Shown: in pieces, positions 48,763 to 59,696 of the stretch
How the letters are laid out: every line of letters begins with the position of its first letter
Position numbering within the stretch: the first letter of the stretch is position 1
Origin: Xylanibacter ruminicola
GTDB lineage: Bacteria; Bacteroidota; Bacteroidia; Bacteroidales; Bacteroidaceae
Length of the DNA stretch: 64,000 bases
Direction of reading: 5' to 3'
Assembly (NCBI GenBank): GCA_015060625.1
Contig: SUYC01000004.1
Location: 62,001 to 126,000 of the forward strand
The notes under the pieces: generated by a model
The model's input: only the letters and a program-made list of their open reading frames with translations
What the model was told of the DNA's origin: nothing
The model's database searches: none
Program-made: the position numbers and the translations under genes

Positions 48763-50163
48763 ATGGCAAAAGACAAGATAGCATACGTATGTTCCAACTG
48801 CGGACAGGAATCGCCCAAATGGATTGGCAAATGCCCTGCCTGCGGACAATGGAACACGTTTAAGGAGATTAAGGTTGCCCCCAGTTCCACCCCCAAAACA
48901 GCTGCAGTAAGGGGTGGTTTGCATGCTGGAGCATCAGCACAGTCGTCGGCTTTGCATGTAGGTAAGGTGCTGCGCTTGCGCGACATCAGTTCGAAGGACG
49001 ATCCTCGTATCGACATGCACGATGCCGAACTGAACCGCGTGCTGGGTGGCGGATTGGTTCCTGGCAGTATCGTGCTGCTGGGTGGCGAGCCTGGTATCGG
49101 CAAATCAACTCTTTCGTTGCAGACGATGCTGAACATGCCTGAGAAGAGAATTCTGTATGTGAGCGGTGAGGAAAGTGCCCACCAGTTAAAGATGCGCGCC
49201 GAGCGTCTTGGGGGTGAGAATGAGAACTTCCTGCTCCTCACAGAGAACTCGCTCGAAACCATCTTCGACCACATCAAGGAGGTTCAGCCCGAACTGATTG
49301 TGATCGACTCGATACAAACCATATCGACCGAGGATGTTGAGTCGAGTGCAGGTTCTATCGCACAGGTTCGCGAGTGTGCCTCTGCCCTACTCCGTTTTGC
49401 CAAAACCAGCGGTGTGCCAGTCATCCTGATTGGCCACATCACCAAGGAAGGCACACTGGCTGGCCCTAAGATTCTGGAGCATATTGTGGATACGGTCATC
49501 CAGTTCGAAGGCGATCAGCATTATATGTACCGCATTCTGCGCAGCATCAAGAACCGTTTCGGTTCTACAGCTGAACTGGGCATCTACGAGATGCTGCAGA
49601 ACGGTTTGCGACAGGTATCCAACCCATCAGAACTGCTGCTCACCCAGGATCGCGACGGGCTTTCGGGCATCGCCATCACCTCGGCCATCGAGGGCATCCG
49701 ACCTTTTCTGGTCGAGACGCAGGCTCTGGTATCAACAGCAGCCTACGGCACGCCTCAGCGCTCAGCCACAGGTTTCGACCAGCGCCGACTGAACATGCTA
49801 CTGGCTGTGCTCGAAAAGCGCGTGGGCTTCAAGTTGGCCCAGAAGGATGTGTTTGTGAACATCGCTGGCGGACTGCGAGTTACCGATTTGGCTATGGACC
49901 TGTCCGTGATAGCTGCCGTATTGTCGTCGAATGTCGATACCCCTATCGAGTCGGGCTGGTGTATGGCAGGCGAGGTAGGACTGAGTGGCGAAGTGCGCCC
50001 CATCAACCGTATAGAGCAGCGCATCGCCGAGGCCGAGAAGTTAGGATTCACTGATATGATTATCCCCAAATACAACCTTCAGGGCTTCGATAAGAATAAA
50101 TATTCAATCCATTTGCACCCTGTCAGAAAGGTCGAGGAAGCCCTTCGTGCAATCTTTGGTTAA
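48763..50163 (+). CDS. radA: DNA repair protein RadA
   Basis: CSNCGQESPKWIGKCPACGQWNTF, GGEPGIGKSTLSLQ, C-terminal Lon-like domain. Confidence 0.96.
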   Translation: MAKDKIAYVCSNCGQESPKWIGKCPACGQWNTFKEIKVAPSSTPKTAAVRGGLHAGASAQSSALHVGKVLRLRDISSKDDPRIDMHDAELNRVLGGGLVPGSIVLLGGEPGIGKSTLSLQTMLNMPEKRILYVSGEESAHQLKMRAERLGGENENFLLLTENSLETIFDHIKEVQPELIVIDSIQTISTEDVESSAGSIAQVRECASALLRFAKTSGVPVILIGHITKEGTLAGPKILEHIVDTVIQFEGDQHYMYRILRSIKNRFGSTAELGIYEMLQNGLRQVSNPSELLLTQDRDGLSGIAITSAIEGIRPFLVETQALVSTAAYGTPQRSATGFDQRRLNMLLAVLEKRVGFKLAQKDVFVNIAGGLRVTDLAMDLSVIAAVLSSNVDTPIESGWCMAGEVGLSGEVRPINRIEQRIAEAEKLGFTDMIIPKYNLQGFDKNKYSIHLHPVRKVEEALRAIFG

Positions 50164-50171
50164 CAAATTGT

Positions 50172-50255
50172 AAACACAGAGATACAGAGACGCAGAGAAA
50201 TATATTAAAAAAGTAAAAAATCGAAAAATCTCTGTATCTCTGTATCTTTGTGTTG
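50172..50255. repeat. long imperfect palindromic intergenic repeat
   Basis: AACACAGAGATACAGAGACGCAGAGA...TCTCTGTATCTCTGTATCTTTGTGTT. Confidence 0.8.
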
Positions 50256-50321
50256 AATTTTATTTGTAACTTTGCAGGCGTTTAAAAAGAAGTATTTCAC
50301 ATTATTAATAATATTAAGATT

Positions 50322-51593
50322 ATGACTATCAACGAATTCAACTTTGCCGGTAAGAAGGCAATCGTACGTGTAGATTTCAACGTACCCCTCGATGAGAATG
50401 GTAAGATCACAGACGACACCCGTATCCGCGGTGCCCTGCCTACCCTGAAGAAGATTCTGGCCGACGGTGGTGCTACCATCATCATGAGCCACATGGGTAA
50501 GCCCAAAGGTAAGGTAGATATGAAGAAGTCTCTGGGTCAGATCCGCGAGGCTGTAGAGAAGGCTCTGGGTGTTCCCGTTGCTTTCGCTCCCGACTGCGCT
50601 AAGGCCGCCGACGCTGCCAAGGCTCTGAAAATGGGTGAGGCTCTGCTGCTTGAGAACCTGCGCTTCTATCCTGAGGAAGAGGGTAAGCCCGTAGGTGTTG
50701 AGAAGGGTACTCCTGAGTACGACGAGGCTAAGAAGGCTATGAAGGCCAGCCAGAAGGAGTTTGCTAAGACTCTGGCTAGCTATGCCGACTGCTACGTAAT
50801 GGATGCCTTCGGTACAGCTCACCGCAAGCACGCTTCTACCGCTGTTATCGCCGACTACTTCGACGCCGACAACAAGATGCTGGGCTTGCTGATGGAGAAG
50901 GAGGTTCAGGCTGTTGACAACGTACTGTCGAACATCAAGCGTCCTTTCGTTGCCATCATGGGTGGTTCTAAGGTATCTTCTAAGATCGGTATCATCGAGA
51001 ACCTGCTCGGTAAGGTTGATAAGCTCATCCTCTGCGGTGGTATGACCTACACCTTCGCAAAGGCTCACAATGGTGAGATTGGCGATTCAATCGTTGAGCT
51101 CGATAAGCTGGATGTAGCTCTGGGTGTTGAGGAGCTGGCCAAGAAGAACGGTGTAGAGCTCGTGCTGGGTTCTGACTGCACAGCTACCAACGGTCTCGAC
51201 TTCGACACCATGACTGTAAAGGAGGGCGCTGAGATCATCAACTGCCCCGCTAACAAGGTACCTGCCGGTTTCGAGGGTGTTGACGCTGGTCCTGAGAGCC
51301 AGAAGGCATTTGCCGAGGCTATCAAGGGTGCCAAGACCATCCTGTGGAACGGTCCTGCCGGCGTATTCGAGTGCGACGCATTCACCGCTGGTTCACGTGC
51401 CATCGGCGACGCTATCGCTGAGGCTACCAAGAACGGTGCCTTCTCTCTGATTGGTGGTGGCGACTCTGTAGCTTGTGTCAACAAGTTCGGACTGGCCGAC
51501 CAGGTATCTTACATCTCAACTGGTGGTGGTGCTCTGCTTGAGGCCATCGAGGGTAAGGTTCTCCCAGGCGTAGCAGCTATCAAGGGTGAGTAA
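50322..51593 (+). CDS. pgk: phosphoglycerate kinase
   Basis: [55 protein letters not shown]. Confidence 0.97.
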   Translation: MTINEFNFAGKKAIVRVDFNVPLDENGKITDDTRIRGALPTLKKILADGGATIIMSHMGKPKGKVDMKKSLGQIREAVEKALGVPVAFAPDCAKAADAAKALKMGEALLLENLRFYPEEEGKPVGVEKGTPEYDEAKKAMKASQKEFAKTLASYADCYVMDAFGTAHRKHASTAVIADYFDADNKMLGLLMEKEVQAVDNVLSNIKRPFVAIMGGSKVSSKIGIIENLLGKVDKLILCGGMTYTFAKAHNGEIGDSIVELDKLDVALGVEELAKKNGVELVLGSDCTATNGLDFDTMTVKEGAEIINCPANKVPAGFEGVDAGPESQKAFAEAIKGAKTILWNGPAGVFECDAFTAGSRAIGDAIAEATKNGAFSLIGGGDSVACVNKFGLADQVSYISTGGGALLEAIEGKVLPGVAAIKGE

Positions 51594-51617
51594 TCTTTCG
51601 TAGATACATACAATAGT

Positions 51618-51652
51618 AAATGTGCCGGGCAAATTGCTCGGCACATTTTTTC
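51618..51652 (+). terminator. terminator after pgk
   Basis: AATGTGCCGGGCAAATTGCTCGGCACATTTTTT. Confidence 0.85.
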
Positions 51653-51774
51653 TGTTTTTCTTAGCGACTACCCTCCCAGAGAGTAACAGAAACATCCAGC
51701 AAAAAAAATCTTCACTAAACTTGCGAATTTCGATTATTCTTTTTATCTTTGTATCCAAGAAAGATTTAAAGCCT

Positions 51775-52332
51775 ATGCTCAGATTTAAAGAAAGAAGCAG
51801 AATTATAGATGTGGCCATTACTGCCGTGGCAGGTATCGTGTCTGTGGGAGTGATGCTGTATGGTGTCGGACATTTCGGACTGCAAGAGGCGTGGCCCGAA
51901 CTGGTGCTCAATCTGTTTTACATCGCCTGTCTGGTGATGATCGGGATGTACTTCTTCAATCGGCTCAAGCCTCAGCAGTTCAACTACTGGTGCTCCATCT
52001 GCGTGGGCATCACGGTACTGCTGCGCGATATTCTCTTCCCACCGCCATTGGCATTCTATTGGCTGCACTTGGCGTGCCTGACACTCGCGGTGCTGTTGCT
52101 CCTCATGCTCACCTTCTTCTATGCTCGTAAGGAATGGAAGAGCTACACCAAGCGCAACCTGTGGATGATATGCATCATAGATATGCTCATTGCCGCCCTC
52201 TACAACTACGACATCTATATCGAACCTATCAACGAATATACCGACTATCTGCTCACGGAAATCTGGATTCGTCCCACAATCACCTATGGTCTGGTGGCCT
52301 GCTTTGTGTCGGAAAGAAAAAGTGCTGGGTAA
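51775..52332 (+). CDS. hypothetical membrane protein
   Basis: MLRFKERSRIIDVAITAVAGIVSVG...; several TM segments. Confidence 0.65.
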   Translation: MLRFKERSRIIDVAITAVAGIVSVGVMLYGVGHFGLQEAWPELVLNLFYIACLVMIGMYFFNRLKPQQFNYWCSICVGITVLLRDILFPPPLAFYWLHLACLTLAVLLLLMLTFFYARKEWKSYTKRNLWMICIIDMLIAALYNYDIYIEPINEYTDYLLTEIWIRPTITYGLVACFVSERKSAG

Positions 52333-52427
52333 TTCTATCGTTGAGAACAAATTTGGCAACAGACAAAACTGTTTGTTGGAGATTTATTTGTACCTTTGCC
52401 ACCAGAATAAACCCAAATATAACTCAT

Positions 52428-54359
52428 ATGACTAAACGATTTCTATTCACGACTCTCCTGATAGCTGGACTTGCAAACAGCGCCCTGGCCGACAGGATGG
52501 AGAAACTCACTTCGCCTAACGGCAAGATTGTGGCTAATATCAATATTGGCAAAGACTTAACCTACAGCGCCTCGCTCGATGGGGAGCAGATCCTGAAGGA
52601 CTGTCCGCTGAGTCTGCAAGTGGGCAAGGAGCTATTAGGCACTAACCTTAAGCTGAAGAGCACAAAGCGCACTCGGATAGACGAGCAGATTCGCCCCGTA
52701 GTGCCTCTGAAACAAGCCATCGTGCCCAACAAGGCCAACGCCTTGACACTCCATTTCAAAGGCTACAGCGTAGAGTTCAGAGCCTACGACAACGGCGTGG
52801 CTTATCGCTTTATTATTAATAAGAAAGGTGTAGTGGATATCGTGAGCGAGGGTATCAGTTACCAGCTGCCCACGGCCTTCGAGGCGCATATCTCGAAGAC
52901 ACGCAGTTTCAACACCTCGTACGAGCAGCCCTACACCCACATCAGCACAGCCCAATACCAGGCTGACGACGAGATGACTTATCTGCCCGTGCTACTGGAA
53001 AGTCCTAAGGGCACCAAGGTGCTCATCTCTGAGAGCGACGTGCGCGACTATCCTCATACCTTCCTCAAGAGCACAGGCGAGAATGGGCTGACAGCCGTTC
53101 ACCCCAAGTCGCCTGAGACCTGGGAGCCTCGCGGCGACCGCAGTTGGACCATCACCAAAGAGCGTGACTGCATTGCCCGTACCAGCGGGCAGCGCACCCT
53201 GCCCTGGCGCTTTGCCGTGATAGGCGATGATGCCACGATAGCAGCCAACCAGATGGAACTGGTGCTGGGCGGCAAGTGCGAACTGAAGGACACGTCGTGG
53301 ATCAAGCCAGGAAAGGTGAACTGGGACTGGTGGAACCACTGGACGGTATGGGATGTGGACTTCGAGTCGGGCATCAACAACGACACCTATAAGTATATCA
53401 TCGACACAGCCTCGAAGTTTGGCGTGGAATATGTGTTGCTCGACGAAGGCTGGAACAAGCGTGTGGAGGATCCCTTCACCTACAGCGACGGTATCGACGT
53501 GAAGGAGCTGGTGGAGTATGGCGCCAAGAAGCATGTGGGCATCATCCTCTGGCTGTCGTGGCTCACCGTAGAGCAGCATACCGACCTGATTAAGCACTAT
53601 GCCGACATGGGCGTGAAAGGCTTGAAGATCGACTTTATGGACCACAGCGACCAGTGGATGGTGAACTTCTACGAGCGCACGGCCCGTGAGTGTGCCAAGC
53701 ACAAGTTGCTGGTGGATTTCCACGGTTCGTTCAAGCCATCTGGTCTGGAGCAGCGCCTGCCCAACCTCATCTCATACGAAGGTGTGCGTGGTTTGGAACA
53801 AGGTGGAGGTTGCCGACCAGAGAACAGCATCTGGCTGCCCTATATGCGCAATGCCGTTGGTGCGATGGACTTTACGCCAGGCTCTATGCAGAATGCTCAG
53901 CCCGAGGACAATCACGGCACAGGTTCGCTGCCGATGGGAGGTGGCACTCGTGCCTATCAGATGGCACTCTACGTATGTTTTGAGAGTGGCTTGCAGATGC
54001 TGGCTGATAGCCCAACCCGCTATCTGCGCGAAGAGGCATGCACACGCTTCATAGCCTCGGTACCCACCACTTGGGACGAAACTCGCGTATTGGCTGCCAA
54101 AGCAGGCGATTACTACGTAGTGGCCAAGCGCAAAGGTGCGAAATGGTTTGTAGGTGCCATCACAGGCAGCAAGCCTCAGGATATCACCATCAGTCTCGAC
54201 TTCCTCAATCAGCCAGCCACACTCACCAGCTTCAGCGACGGCCGCAATGCCCATCGTATTGCCGTAGATTACAAAAAGCAGGTGCAGCAAGTAACCCCAT
54301 CCACCCAACTCACGCTCCATCTGGCACGCAACGGCGGCTGGTGCGGCTCGATAGACTAA
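52428..54359 (+). CDS. GH97 family glycoside hydrolase (SusB-like)
   Basis: Signal peptide; WNWWNHW-like core ([18 protein letters not shown]), [11 protein letters not shown]-terminal [17 protein letters not shown]; start at MTKRFLF. Confidence 0.92.
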   Translation: MTKRFLFTTLLIAGLANSALADRMEKLTSPNGKIVANINIGKDLTYSASLDGEQILKDCPLSLQVGKELLGTNLKLKSTKRTRIDEQIRPVVPLKQAIVPNKANALTLHFKGYSVEFRAYDNGVAYRFIINKKGVVDIVSEGISYQLPTAFEAHISKTRSFNTSYEQPYTHISTAQYQADDEMTYLPVLLESPKGTKVLISESDVRDYPHTFLKSTGENGLTAVHPKSPETWEPRGDRSWTITKERDCIARTSGQRTLPWRFAVIGDDATIAANQMELVLGGKCELKDTSWIKPGKVNWDWWNHWTVWDVDFESGINNDTYKYIIDTASKFGVEYVLLDEGWNKRVEDPFTYSDGIDVKELVEYGAKKHVGIILWLSWLTVEQHTDLIKHYADMGVKGLKIDFMDHSDQWMVNFYERTARECAKHKLLVDFHGSFKPSGLEQRLPNLISYEGVRGLEQGGGCRPENSIWLPYMRNAVGAMDFTPGSMQNAQPEDNHGTGSLPMGGGTRAYQMALYVCFESGLQMLADSPTRYLREEACTRFIASVPTTWDETRVLAAKAGDYYVVAKRKGAKWFVGAITGSKPQDITISLDFLNQPATLTSFSDGRNAHRIAVDYKKQVQQVTPSTQLTLHLARNGGWCGSID

Positions 54360-55291
54360 CCTACTTTTTGACGGAAATACGCAATGATATGATCCAGTCC
54401 CTCGTCGAGCGACACCTTGGGCTCCCATCCTAATTCACGCTTGGCAAGTGTGATGTCGGGACGGCGCATCTTAGGATCGTCGCTTGGCAGCGGACGGAAC
54501 ACGATCTTACTCTTGCCGCCTATCTTCTGGATGACCTTCTCTGCCAGTTCAAGCATGGTGAACTCGCCTGGATTTCCAAGGTTTACCGGTCCCGTGAAAT
54601 CATCACCTGTTGCCATCGTGCGAATCATACCCTCTATCAGGTCGCTCACATACTGGAAAGAGCGTGTCTGCTGACCGTCGCCATAGATGGTGAGATCTTC
54701 GCCACGCAGCGCCTGCACCACGAAATTGCTCACCACACGTCCGTCGCTGATAGCCATACGCGGACCATAGGTATTAAAGATACGGATGACCTTGACACGC
54801 ACCTTGTGCAGTCGGTGGTAGTCGAAAAACAGTGTCTCGGCACAGCGCTTACCCTCGTCATAACATGAGCGCAAGCCTATGGGGTTAACATTTCCCCAAT
54901 AACTCTCGGGCTGTGGGTGGATATTCGGGTCGCCATACACCTCGCTGGTGCTGCTCTGCAGTATCTTTGCCTTGGTGCGACGGGCCAAGCCCAACATGTG
55001 GTAGGCACCAAACACGCTGGTCTTGGTGGTCTGTATAGGATCATTCTGATAATAAATAGGTGAGGCGGGACAAGCCAGATTATAAATCTCATCCACCTCG
55101 GCCCAGTAAGGATTGATCACATCGTGGCGCACCAACTCAAAATTCGGCTTACCAATCAAGTGCCACACATTCTCCTTCGAGCCACTATAGAAATTGTCAA
55201 GACAGATTACGTCATACCCGTCGTTCACGAGTCTTTCACAGAGGTGAGAGCCTATAAACCCAGCTCCACCCGTCACCAGAATTCTTTTCAT
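54356..55291 (-). CDS. UDP-glucuronic acid decarboxylase (extended SDR)
   Basis: [21 protein letters not shown]...[21 protein letters not shown]...TEVYGDP...NTYGPRM. Confidence 0.93.
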   Translation of the reverse strand: MKRILVTGGAGFIGSHLCERLVNDGYDVICLDNFYSGSKENVWHLIGKPNFELVRHDVINPYWAEVDEIYNLACPASPIYYQNDPIQTTKTSVFGAYHMLGLARRTKAKILQSSTSEVYGDPNIHPQPESYWGNVNPIGLRSCYDEGKRCAETLFFDYHRLHKVRVKVIRIFNTYGPRMAISDGRVVSNFVVQALRGEDLTIYGDGQQTRSFQYVSDLIEGMIRTMATGDDFTGPVNLGNPGEFTMLELAEKVIQKIGGKSKIVFRPLPSDDPKMRRPDITLAKRELGWEPKVSLDEGLDHIIAYFRQKVG

Positions 55292-55403
55292 AAAATTGTT
55301 TTATTATAATAGCGACTGCAAAGATACAAAGAAATCCCGACATTCTAAATGAATTGCCGGGATTATATTCTTTTTCTCAAAAACCTTGGAATAAATCAAT
55401 CCA

Positions 55404-55490
55404 ATGGTATCTCAGGATGCTGGTAACCCATCCACCCAACTCAAGCTCCACTTAGTTCGCAACGGTGGCTGGTGCGGCTCGTTCGAATAA
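55404..55490 (+). pseudogene. residual 3' end of a second GH97 gene
   Basis: [28 protein letters not shown] versus GH97 C-terminus [22 protein letters not shown]. Confidence 0.8.
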
Positions 55491-55509
55491 CTGGGATACT
55501 GGGATTTGG
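55485..55509. repeat. 25-bp direct repeat, left copy
   Basis: GAATAACTGGGATACTGGGATTTGG, identical to 60757-60781. Confidence 0.9.
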
Positions 55510-55532
55510 GAAATATTGCTTAATTGATGGCA

Positions 55533-56486
55533 TCAGAGATTATAAACTGATGCCATTTCTTTTATCCACCGGATTACTTCCTTTCGTACATGTTCTGGCG
55601 ATATCACTTCAACCTCGCTACTCATCGACAGAATATGCTGAATAAAATCGTAGGTGGGCATTACTGTCACTTCAAAGATTGAGTAGTCGCTATGCTTTTC
55701 CACCTCACGTTGCGACCAGTGTATCGGCAGTTTTCGCAGATAGTCGCGCCTGTGGTTAATGTCGGTAGCCTTTATTCGAATACGCTCTGCTTTATGCACT
55801 TCGGGTTCAACTATGATGCCATAGGCGTCAGCAAAGTAGGAGTCTACCGAAAGCCCACGTGGCATCTTGAATGTGTCCTCTGTGGCAAAAATCCGATGTA
55901 CCCTGTCAAGCGCATAGCGTCGGATACGCCCTTGCTTAGCACGTTCCTCAGGCTCTTCACCCTCAGGCGCATTAAGCATCACACCAACGACATACCATCT
56001 TTGCTGGAATACTCGTACAAAGTATGGCTCCAGCAATATCTCGCAAGGCTCATCATCAAAGAAATCCTGATAAAGGAGGTTTACTACCTGGTTTTTCTTC
56101 ATGCATTCCAATATCTTCAACAAATGCCCATTTCCATATTGAATCGTTTCGTACATCACCCTATCGCGCAGTCCTTTACTATCCTGCAATAGTCCGTTAA
56201 CGGCAAAAGCAGACAAAAGCCAATCCTTAACATTGTCTTTCTCTAACCACTCACGATTAACAATGCGATACCTGTACCCATTACGAGCATCAGACGATAT
56301 TTCGATATCAAAGGCATCCTCTATAGCACGTAGGCAATCAGCAAACGTTCGCTTAGGCAAGGTGGTCTTCAGCGTATTCAGTTCCGTACTCTCCCACTCA
56401 TAAGCAAACTCCTTATACGTCAATCCCTTGGGATTTTCGTATAGTTTTGATAATATCCAGATATGTCTGCGCAGGTAGTCCTTCAT
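55533..56486 (-). CDS. WYL-domain transcriptional regulator
   Basis: HTH-like N-domain, WYL core EPYFVRVFQQRWYVVGVM, WCX C-terminal domain. Confidence 0.88.
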   Translation of the reverse strand: MKDYLRRHIWILSKLYENPKGLTYKEFAYEWESTELNTLKTTLPKRTFADCLRAIEDAFDIEISSDARNGYRYRIVNREWLEKDNVKDWLLSAFAVNGLLQDSKGLRDRVMYETIQYGNGHLLKILECMKKNQVVNLLYQDFFDDEPCEILLEPYFVRVFQQRWYVVGVMLNAPEGEEPEERAKQGRIRRYALDRVHRIFATEDTFKMPRGLSVDSYFADAYGIIVEPEVHKAERIRIKATDINHRRDYLRKLPIHWSQREVEKHSDYSIFEVTVMPTYDFIQHILSMSSEVEVISPEHVRKEVIRWIKEMASVYNL

Positions 56487-56505
56487 ACAACGTCAAAATC
56501 CTTTT

Positions 56506-57081
56506 TTATTCATCCTCGTCGGCAACTTCCTTGCCGTTAATCAGCTTCAGCATCTTCGACACATACCCCTTGTGGGCATACAGTTGCTTAAAGCGATGCA
56601 CATTATTTGGCACGATTTCTATACGCCCATCGTCTGTTTCGTGGATAACAAGATCCAGCAGTCCGATAATATGCCCAGCCTTAGCGATGGTAATACCATA
56701 TTTAACAGCCAACGCCTTACGACCTATATAATAAGTAATGTCGCGAATACTCCTTGGGTTAATATCATCAAGACTAATGCCTGGATAGTTCTGACGAATA
56801 GCTGCAATCAGCCCATCCTTTTCTGGTAATCTTGCACTCACCCCTGGCCATGCAATAGCACTAAAATCCACATGCCCATTCTGCGCAGGCTGAGGCACTC
56901 GGCTCGAACCCATCCGAGCCAAGTCTGCCTTCATTCTGCTTACTACCTCAGGAGCCAATCGCTCCTCATCCAATTTCTTAATCAGATGTTCAGGCACTGG
57001 GTGCTCACATATCTCTTTCAGTGTCCTGCCCTCACCATTTATCCCTCCATTGCCAGAGGGAATATAATCATCAATACTCAT
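56506..57081 (-). CDS. uncharacterised protein, possible degenerate HNH/EndoVII-type motif
   Basis: 191 aa; LDLVIHETDDGRIEIVPNNVHRFKQLYAHKGYV resembles WHH-type HNH nuclease signatures. Confidence 0.4.
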   Translation of the reverse strand: MSIDDYIPSGNGGINGEGRTLKEICEHPVPEHLIKKLDEERLAPEVVSRMKADLARMGSSRVPQPAQNGHVDFSAIAWPGVSARLPEKDGLIAAIRQNYPGISLDDINPRSIRDITYYIGRKALAVKYGITIAKAGHIIGLLDLVIHETDDGRIEIVPNNVHRFKQLYAHKGYVSKMLKLINGKEVADEDE

Positions 57082-57105
57082 GTTCTTATCTTCACAATAT
57101 AATAA

Positions 57106-57513
57106 TCATGCTAGATACTCAGAAATATCAATATCATCATCTAGACCTAACCTTTGCTTCCACTCCATGTAATATTTTGTTTCATTTGGATGAATTACTC
57201 CGTCTGCTTCTATGACACCATTTATAAAATACGACAACGTTTTTAATAGAGGTTTTTTCTCTTCATATTCTACGGCTTCAAGCATTTTTTTAGTCTCATC
57301 AACAAGATAATCTATATCGATAGAGGTGCATAAAGATCTCTTAATCTGTAAAAGATCATCTAGTGGTATTTCTTGTTTCGACATTTCATTTATATATTTG
57401 TCAATAAACTCAGATTCGCGAACATCATATTCTCCATCGCAATTAGCGATGAAGCTTCCAAGCTCCATAACTAATTTAATAAGTTTTCTTTTTCTGGCCT
57501 CCATACTACTCAA
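57106..57513 (-). CDS. TerB-like domain protein
   Basis: SFIANCDGEYDVRESEFIDKYI and FINGVIEADGVIHPNETKYY, TerB-type DGxxxxxE repeats. Confidence 0.6.
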   Translation of the reverse strand: MSSMEARKRKLIKLVMELGSFIANCDGEYDVRESEFIDKYINEMSKQEIPLDDLLQIKRSLCTSIDIDYLVDETKKMLEAVEYEEKKPLLKTLSYFINGVIEADGVIHPNETKYYMEWKQRLGLDDDIDISEYLA

Positions 57514-58252
57514 ATATTAATTTGGTTTCAATCAAGATATCTTGCTTTTTAGATACTATTTGGTTATAGTTAGCACTCAATTTAAAAATGCTTGAAACTT
57601 TTAAAGAAAAGGCAATATCTAATTGACTATTTAGTTCCTTTGTTAAATTGAATCTTACATGTTGACTTGTTAACTGGTTCCCAAATTTCGGGTTCCTTGT
57701 CTTCAATAAATAATTAATATCGTCATCATCATATAATCCATTTTGTTTTGCTTCCAAGACAGCCTGATTATAAGAAGCCATGGAAAATTCGCCTCTGAAA
57801 GTTTCGTGTCTATAATACTTTCCTGTCATTGAGTCGTTCTCTTTAATTCGTACTGAACTTGCGGCATTTATTAGTTTATAATCCAGTTCTCCATTTGCAT
57901 TAATAATCCGTTCTTTGCTCTCTGTTATTGCAAAGGTAGTCTCATACTCTTTTGCTCCAAGATAATGAGCAATAATACCTAAACTTTTAAATTTGGCTTT
58001 AGTAAGGACATCTTCTGTTGTTTCTAGAGGGATATATTTATTTGGTTTAAATGGATGTTTTATCAAAATAGTATCTAATACAGGTACTTTTTTCCCATCA
58101 AATATATCGACGCCCATCTCATAAATATCGTCAAGTGAAACTATTTGCACATTAGGGTTCAACTTGTTTGCAGTTTTCTCCCACATGTAATTTGTAGCAC
58201 GTTCTTCACTAGTAACATAAATGATGTCTCTTGTCAATTTGCAATTTTCCAT
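57506..58252 (-). CDS. hypothetical protein
   Basis: Intact 248-aa ORF overlapping its neighbours in operon arrangement; no recognised domain. Confidence 0.6.
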   Translation of the reverse strand: MENCKLTRDIIYVTSEERATNYMWEKTANKLNPNVQIVSLDDIYEMGVDIFDGKKVPVLDTILIKHPFKPNKYIPLETTEDVLTKAKFKSLGIIAHYLGAKEYETTFAITESKERIINANGELDYKLINAASSVRIKENDSMTGKYYRHETFRGEFSMASYNQAVLEAKQNGLYDDDDINYLLKTRNPKFGNQLTSQHVRFNLTKELNSQLDIAFSLKVSSIFKLSANYNQIVSKKQDILIETKLIFE

Positions 58253-58710
58253 ATAATCAATATTAATAGGGTTATACTTGATAAAATCCCACCATATATA
58301 AACTTATCCGAAAGATAAGGAAGTATTTTAAGCTCATTTTCAAAGCAATCACGCTTAATATTTGCTGCATAATTATTTAGAATCTGGCACGCTTCGTTAA
58401 TATCTGTCGATTTAGTATAAAAAAGGAATGGCATGTTCCTTCCAAGTTCGTCTTTCTCTTGAAAACAGGCTTTAATTAAAATTCCAGAAGAGTCTTTGGC
58501 AAATTTAAAGTTTTTAGATTTAATTATTCCATAATCTTTTAATTGTTCAATTAACCATACCCATTTGCCTTTTTCACCTGATTTCTTATTGATTAATCTT
58601 AATGCATCAGATGCAATTCCTGTGGACATCTCAGAATAAAATTCTCCATCGACAATAATAGAATTTTTCTGATTGGCAGATTCGTTTTGTGTATAAAGAA
58701 TATTTTCCAT
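58234..58710 (-). CDS. hypothetical protein with C-terminal TM helix
   Basis: 158 aa; FIYGGILSSITLLILIIWKIAN tail anchor. Confidence 0.6.
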   Translation of the reverse strand: MENILYTQNESANQKNSIIVDGEFYSEMSTGIASDALRLINKKSGEKGKWVWLIEQLKDYGIIKSKNFKFAKDSSGILIKACFQEKDELGRNMPFLFYTKSTDINEACQILNNYAANIKRDCFENELKILPYLSDKFIYGGILSSITLLILIIWKIAN

Positions 58711-58715
58711 ATTTT

Positions 58716-59423
58716 CTAACTAAATATTTTTCCCAACTTTTCCATTAGAACTTTTTTGTTTCTCATATCCTGCATAAAAAACCTACTAGGGATAAACAGG
58801 CGACTATAATCCTTTCCCATTACAGAATTCTTTATTGACGAATATGCTTTATTCCTTTCATCATCATTAGAGAACATATCTGCAAAAGTTGCGAAAACGT
58901 TTACAGTGCATTTACTTTCTAGCGAATGCCTATTAACAAACTCTAAACGAGATTGTGTTTGCTTCCTATAATTATCTTTGTTTAGGTAGTCATGTGCGTT
59001 GAAAAGAAAAAACACAATTTCATTACTATTTATCATGTCCTCATAATAGTCAAGAATTAGTTCTTCGCCTCCGCCAATATCTTTACCTCCTTCTATAGAA
59101 ACAACTCGGTTTCCAAGTACAATGTTAAATTTCTCATAATCTTCTTCGCCTATTGTTGCTGCGTAGTCCTTATAATCTTTGTTTCGAATATTTGCTAGGA
59201 ACTGCGTCTTTCCAGCACCTTTCATTCCAAGAACCGCTATGGTCTTACCTTTTTCTGGTTCTGGCTCACCACAAAACCAGCCTATAAGTGCACCTACCAC
59301 AAGAGCAGCACCGCCACCAGCAAGTGCTGCATATGCAATAATTGGAATAAACCACCATACAGCTTCTTGCTGTTGATAAACTGGAATAGTAATAGATTGT
59401 AATAATAAAATTGAATGATACAT
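58716..59423 (-). CDS. membrane-anchored P-loop GTPase-like protein
   Basis: N-terminal TM (IPIIAYAALAGGGAALVVGALIGWF); G1 AVLGMKGAGKTQFL; DxxG-like KDIGGG; G4 NKxD not evident. Confidence 0.75.
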   Translation of the reverse strand: MYHSILLLQSITIPVYQQQEAVWWFIPIIAYAALAGGGAALVVGALIGWFCGEPEPEKGKTIAVLGMKGAGKTQFLANIRNKDYKDYAATIGEEDYEKFNIVLGNRVVSIEGGKDIGGGEELILDYYEDMINSNEIVFFLFNAHDYLNKDNYRKQTQSRLEFVNRHSLESKCTVNVFATFADMFSNDDERNKAYSSIKNSVMGKDYSRLFIPSRFFMQDMRNKKVLMEKLGKIFS

Positions 59424-59432
59424 AATTATTAG

Positions 59433-59654
59433 TTATTTAATTTTTATTGCTTCCAAATACGCAGAGTTCAAGGCTCCTGCTTTCTTTAAATCGATACCAT
59501 ATACTCGCATAAAGGCATCGGCTACAGCCTGACCTCCATTGGCGGTAATAGGGTTGACAGCGGATACCGTCGCCACCTCAACACTCATGCCTGGTTCTAT
59601 CAGGATGCCATTGGTGAGTTTTCGAGCTCTTGTAGTTACTTTGAATAGTGCCAT
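59433..59654 (-). CDS. small conserved Bacteroidales protein (tentatively DUF6140-like)
   Basis: MALFKVTTRARKLTNGILIEPGMSVEVATVSAVNPITANGGQAVADAFMRVYGIDLKKAGALNSAYLEAIKIK; start M49 of the listed ORF. Confidence 0.6.
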   Translation of the reverse strand: MALFKVTTRARKLTNGILIEPGMSVEVATVSAVNPITANGGQAVADAFMRVYGIDLKKAGALNSAYLEAIKIK

Positions 59655-59696
59655 AAGCATTTTAACGTTTTTAGTTCCTTTGTAATTGAAAGCGCA

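Noticed and set aside
50205-51068. 287-aa minus-strand ORF opposite pgk
   Set aside because: Antisense of a clear phosphoglycerate kinase; composition is a codon-bias artefact with no recognisable domain
51778-52332. GH97 ORF start at 52134 as given in the track
   Set aside because: The first 98 codons overlap an upstream membrane-protein gene in another frame; the signal peptide start at 52428 is the credible one
52992-53723. 243-aa minus-strand ORF inside GH97
   Set aside because: Shadow ORF of GH97 with no domain signature
55478-55500. tRNA-like T-loop (GTTCGAATAA) at the island's left repeat, suggesting a tRNA attachment site
   Set aside because: The string is the 3' end of the GH97 remnant; no acceptor or anticodon arms are visible
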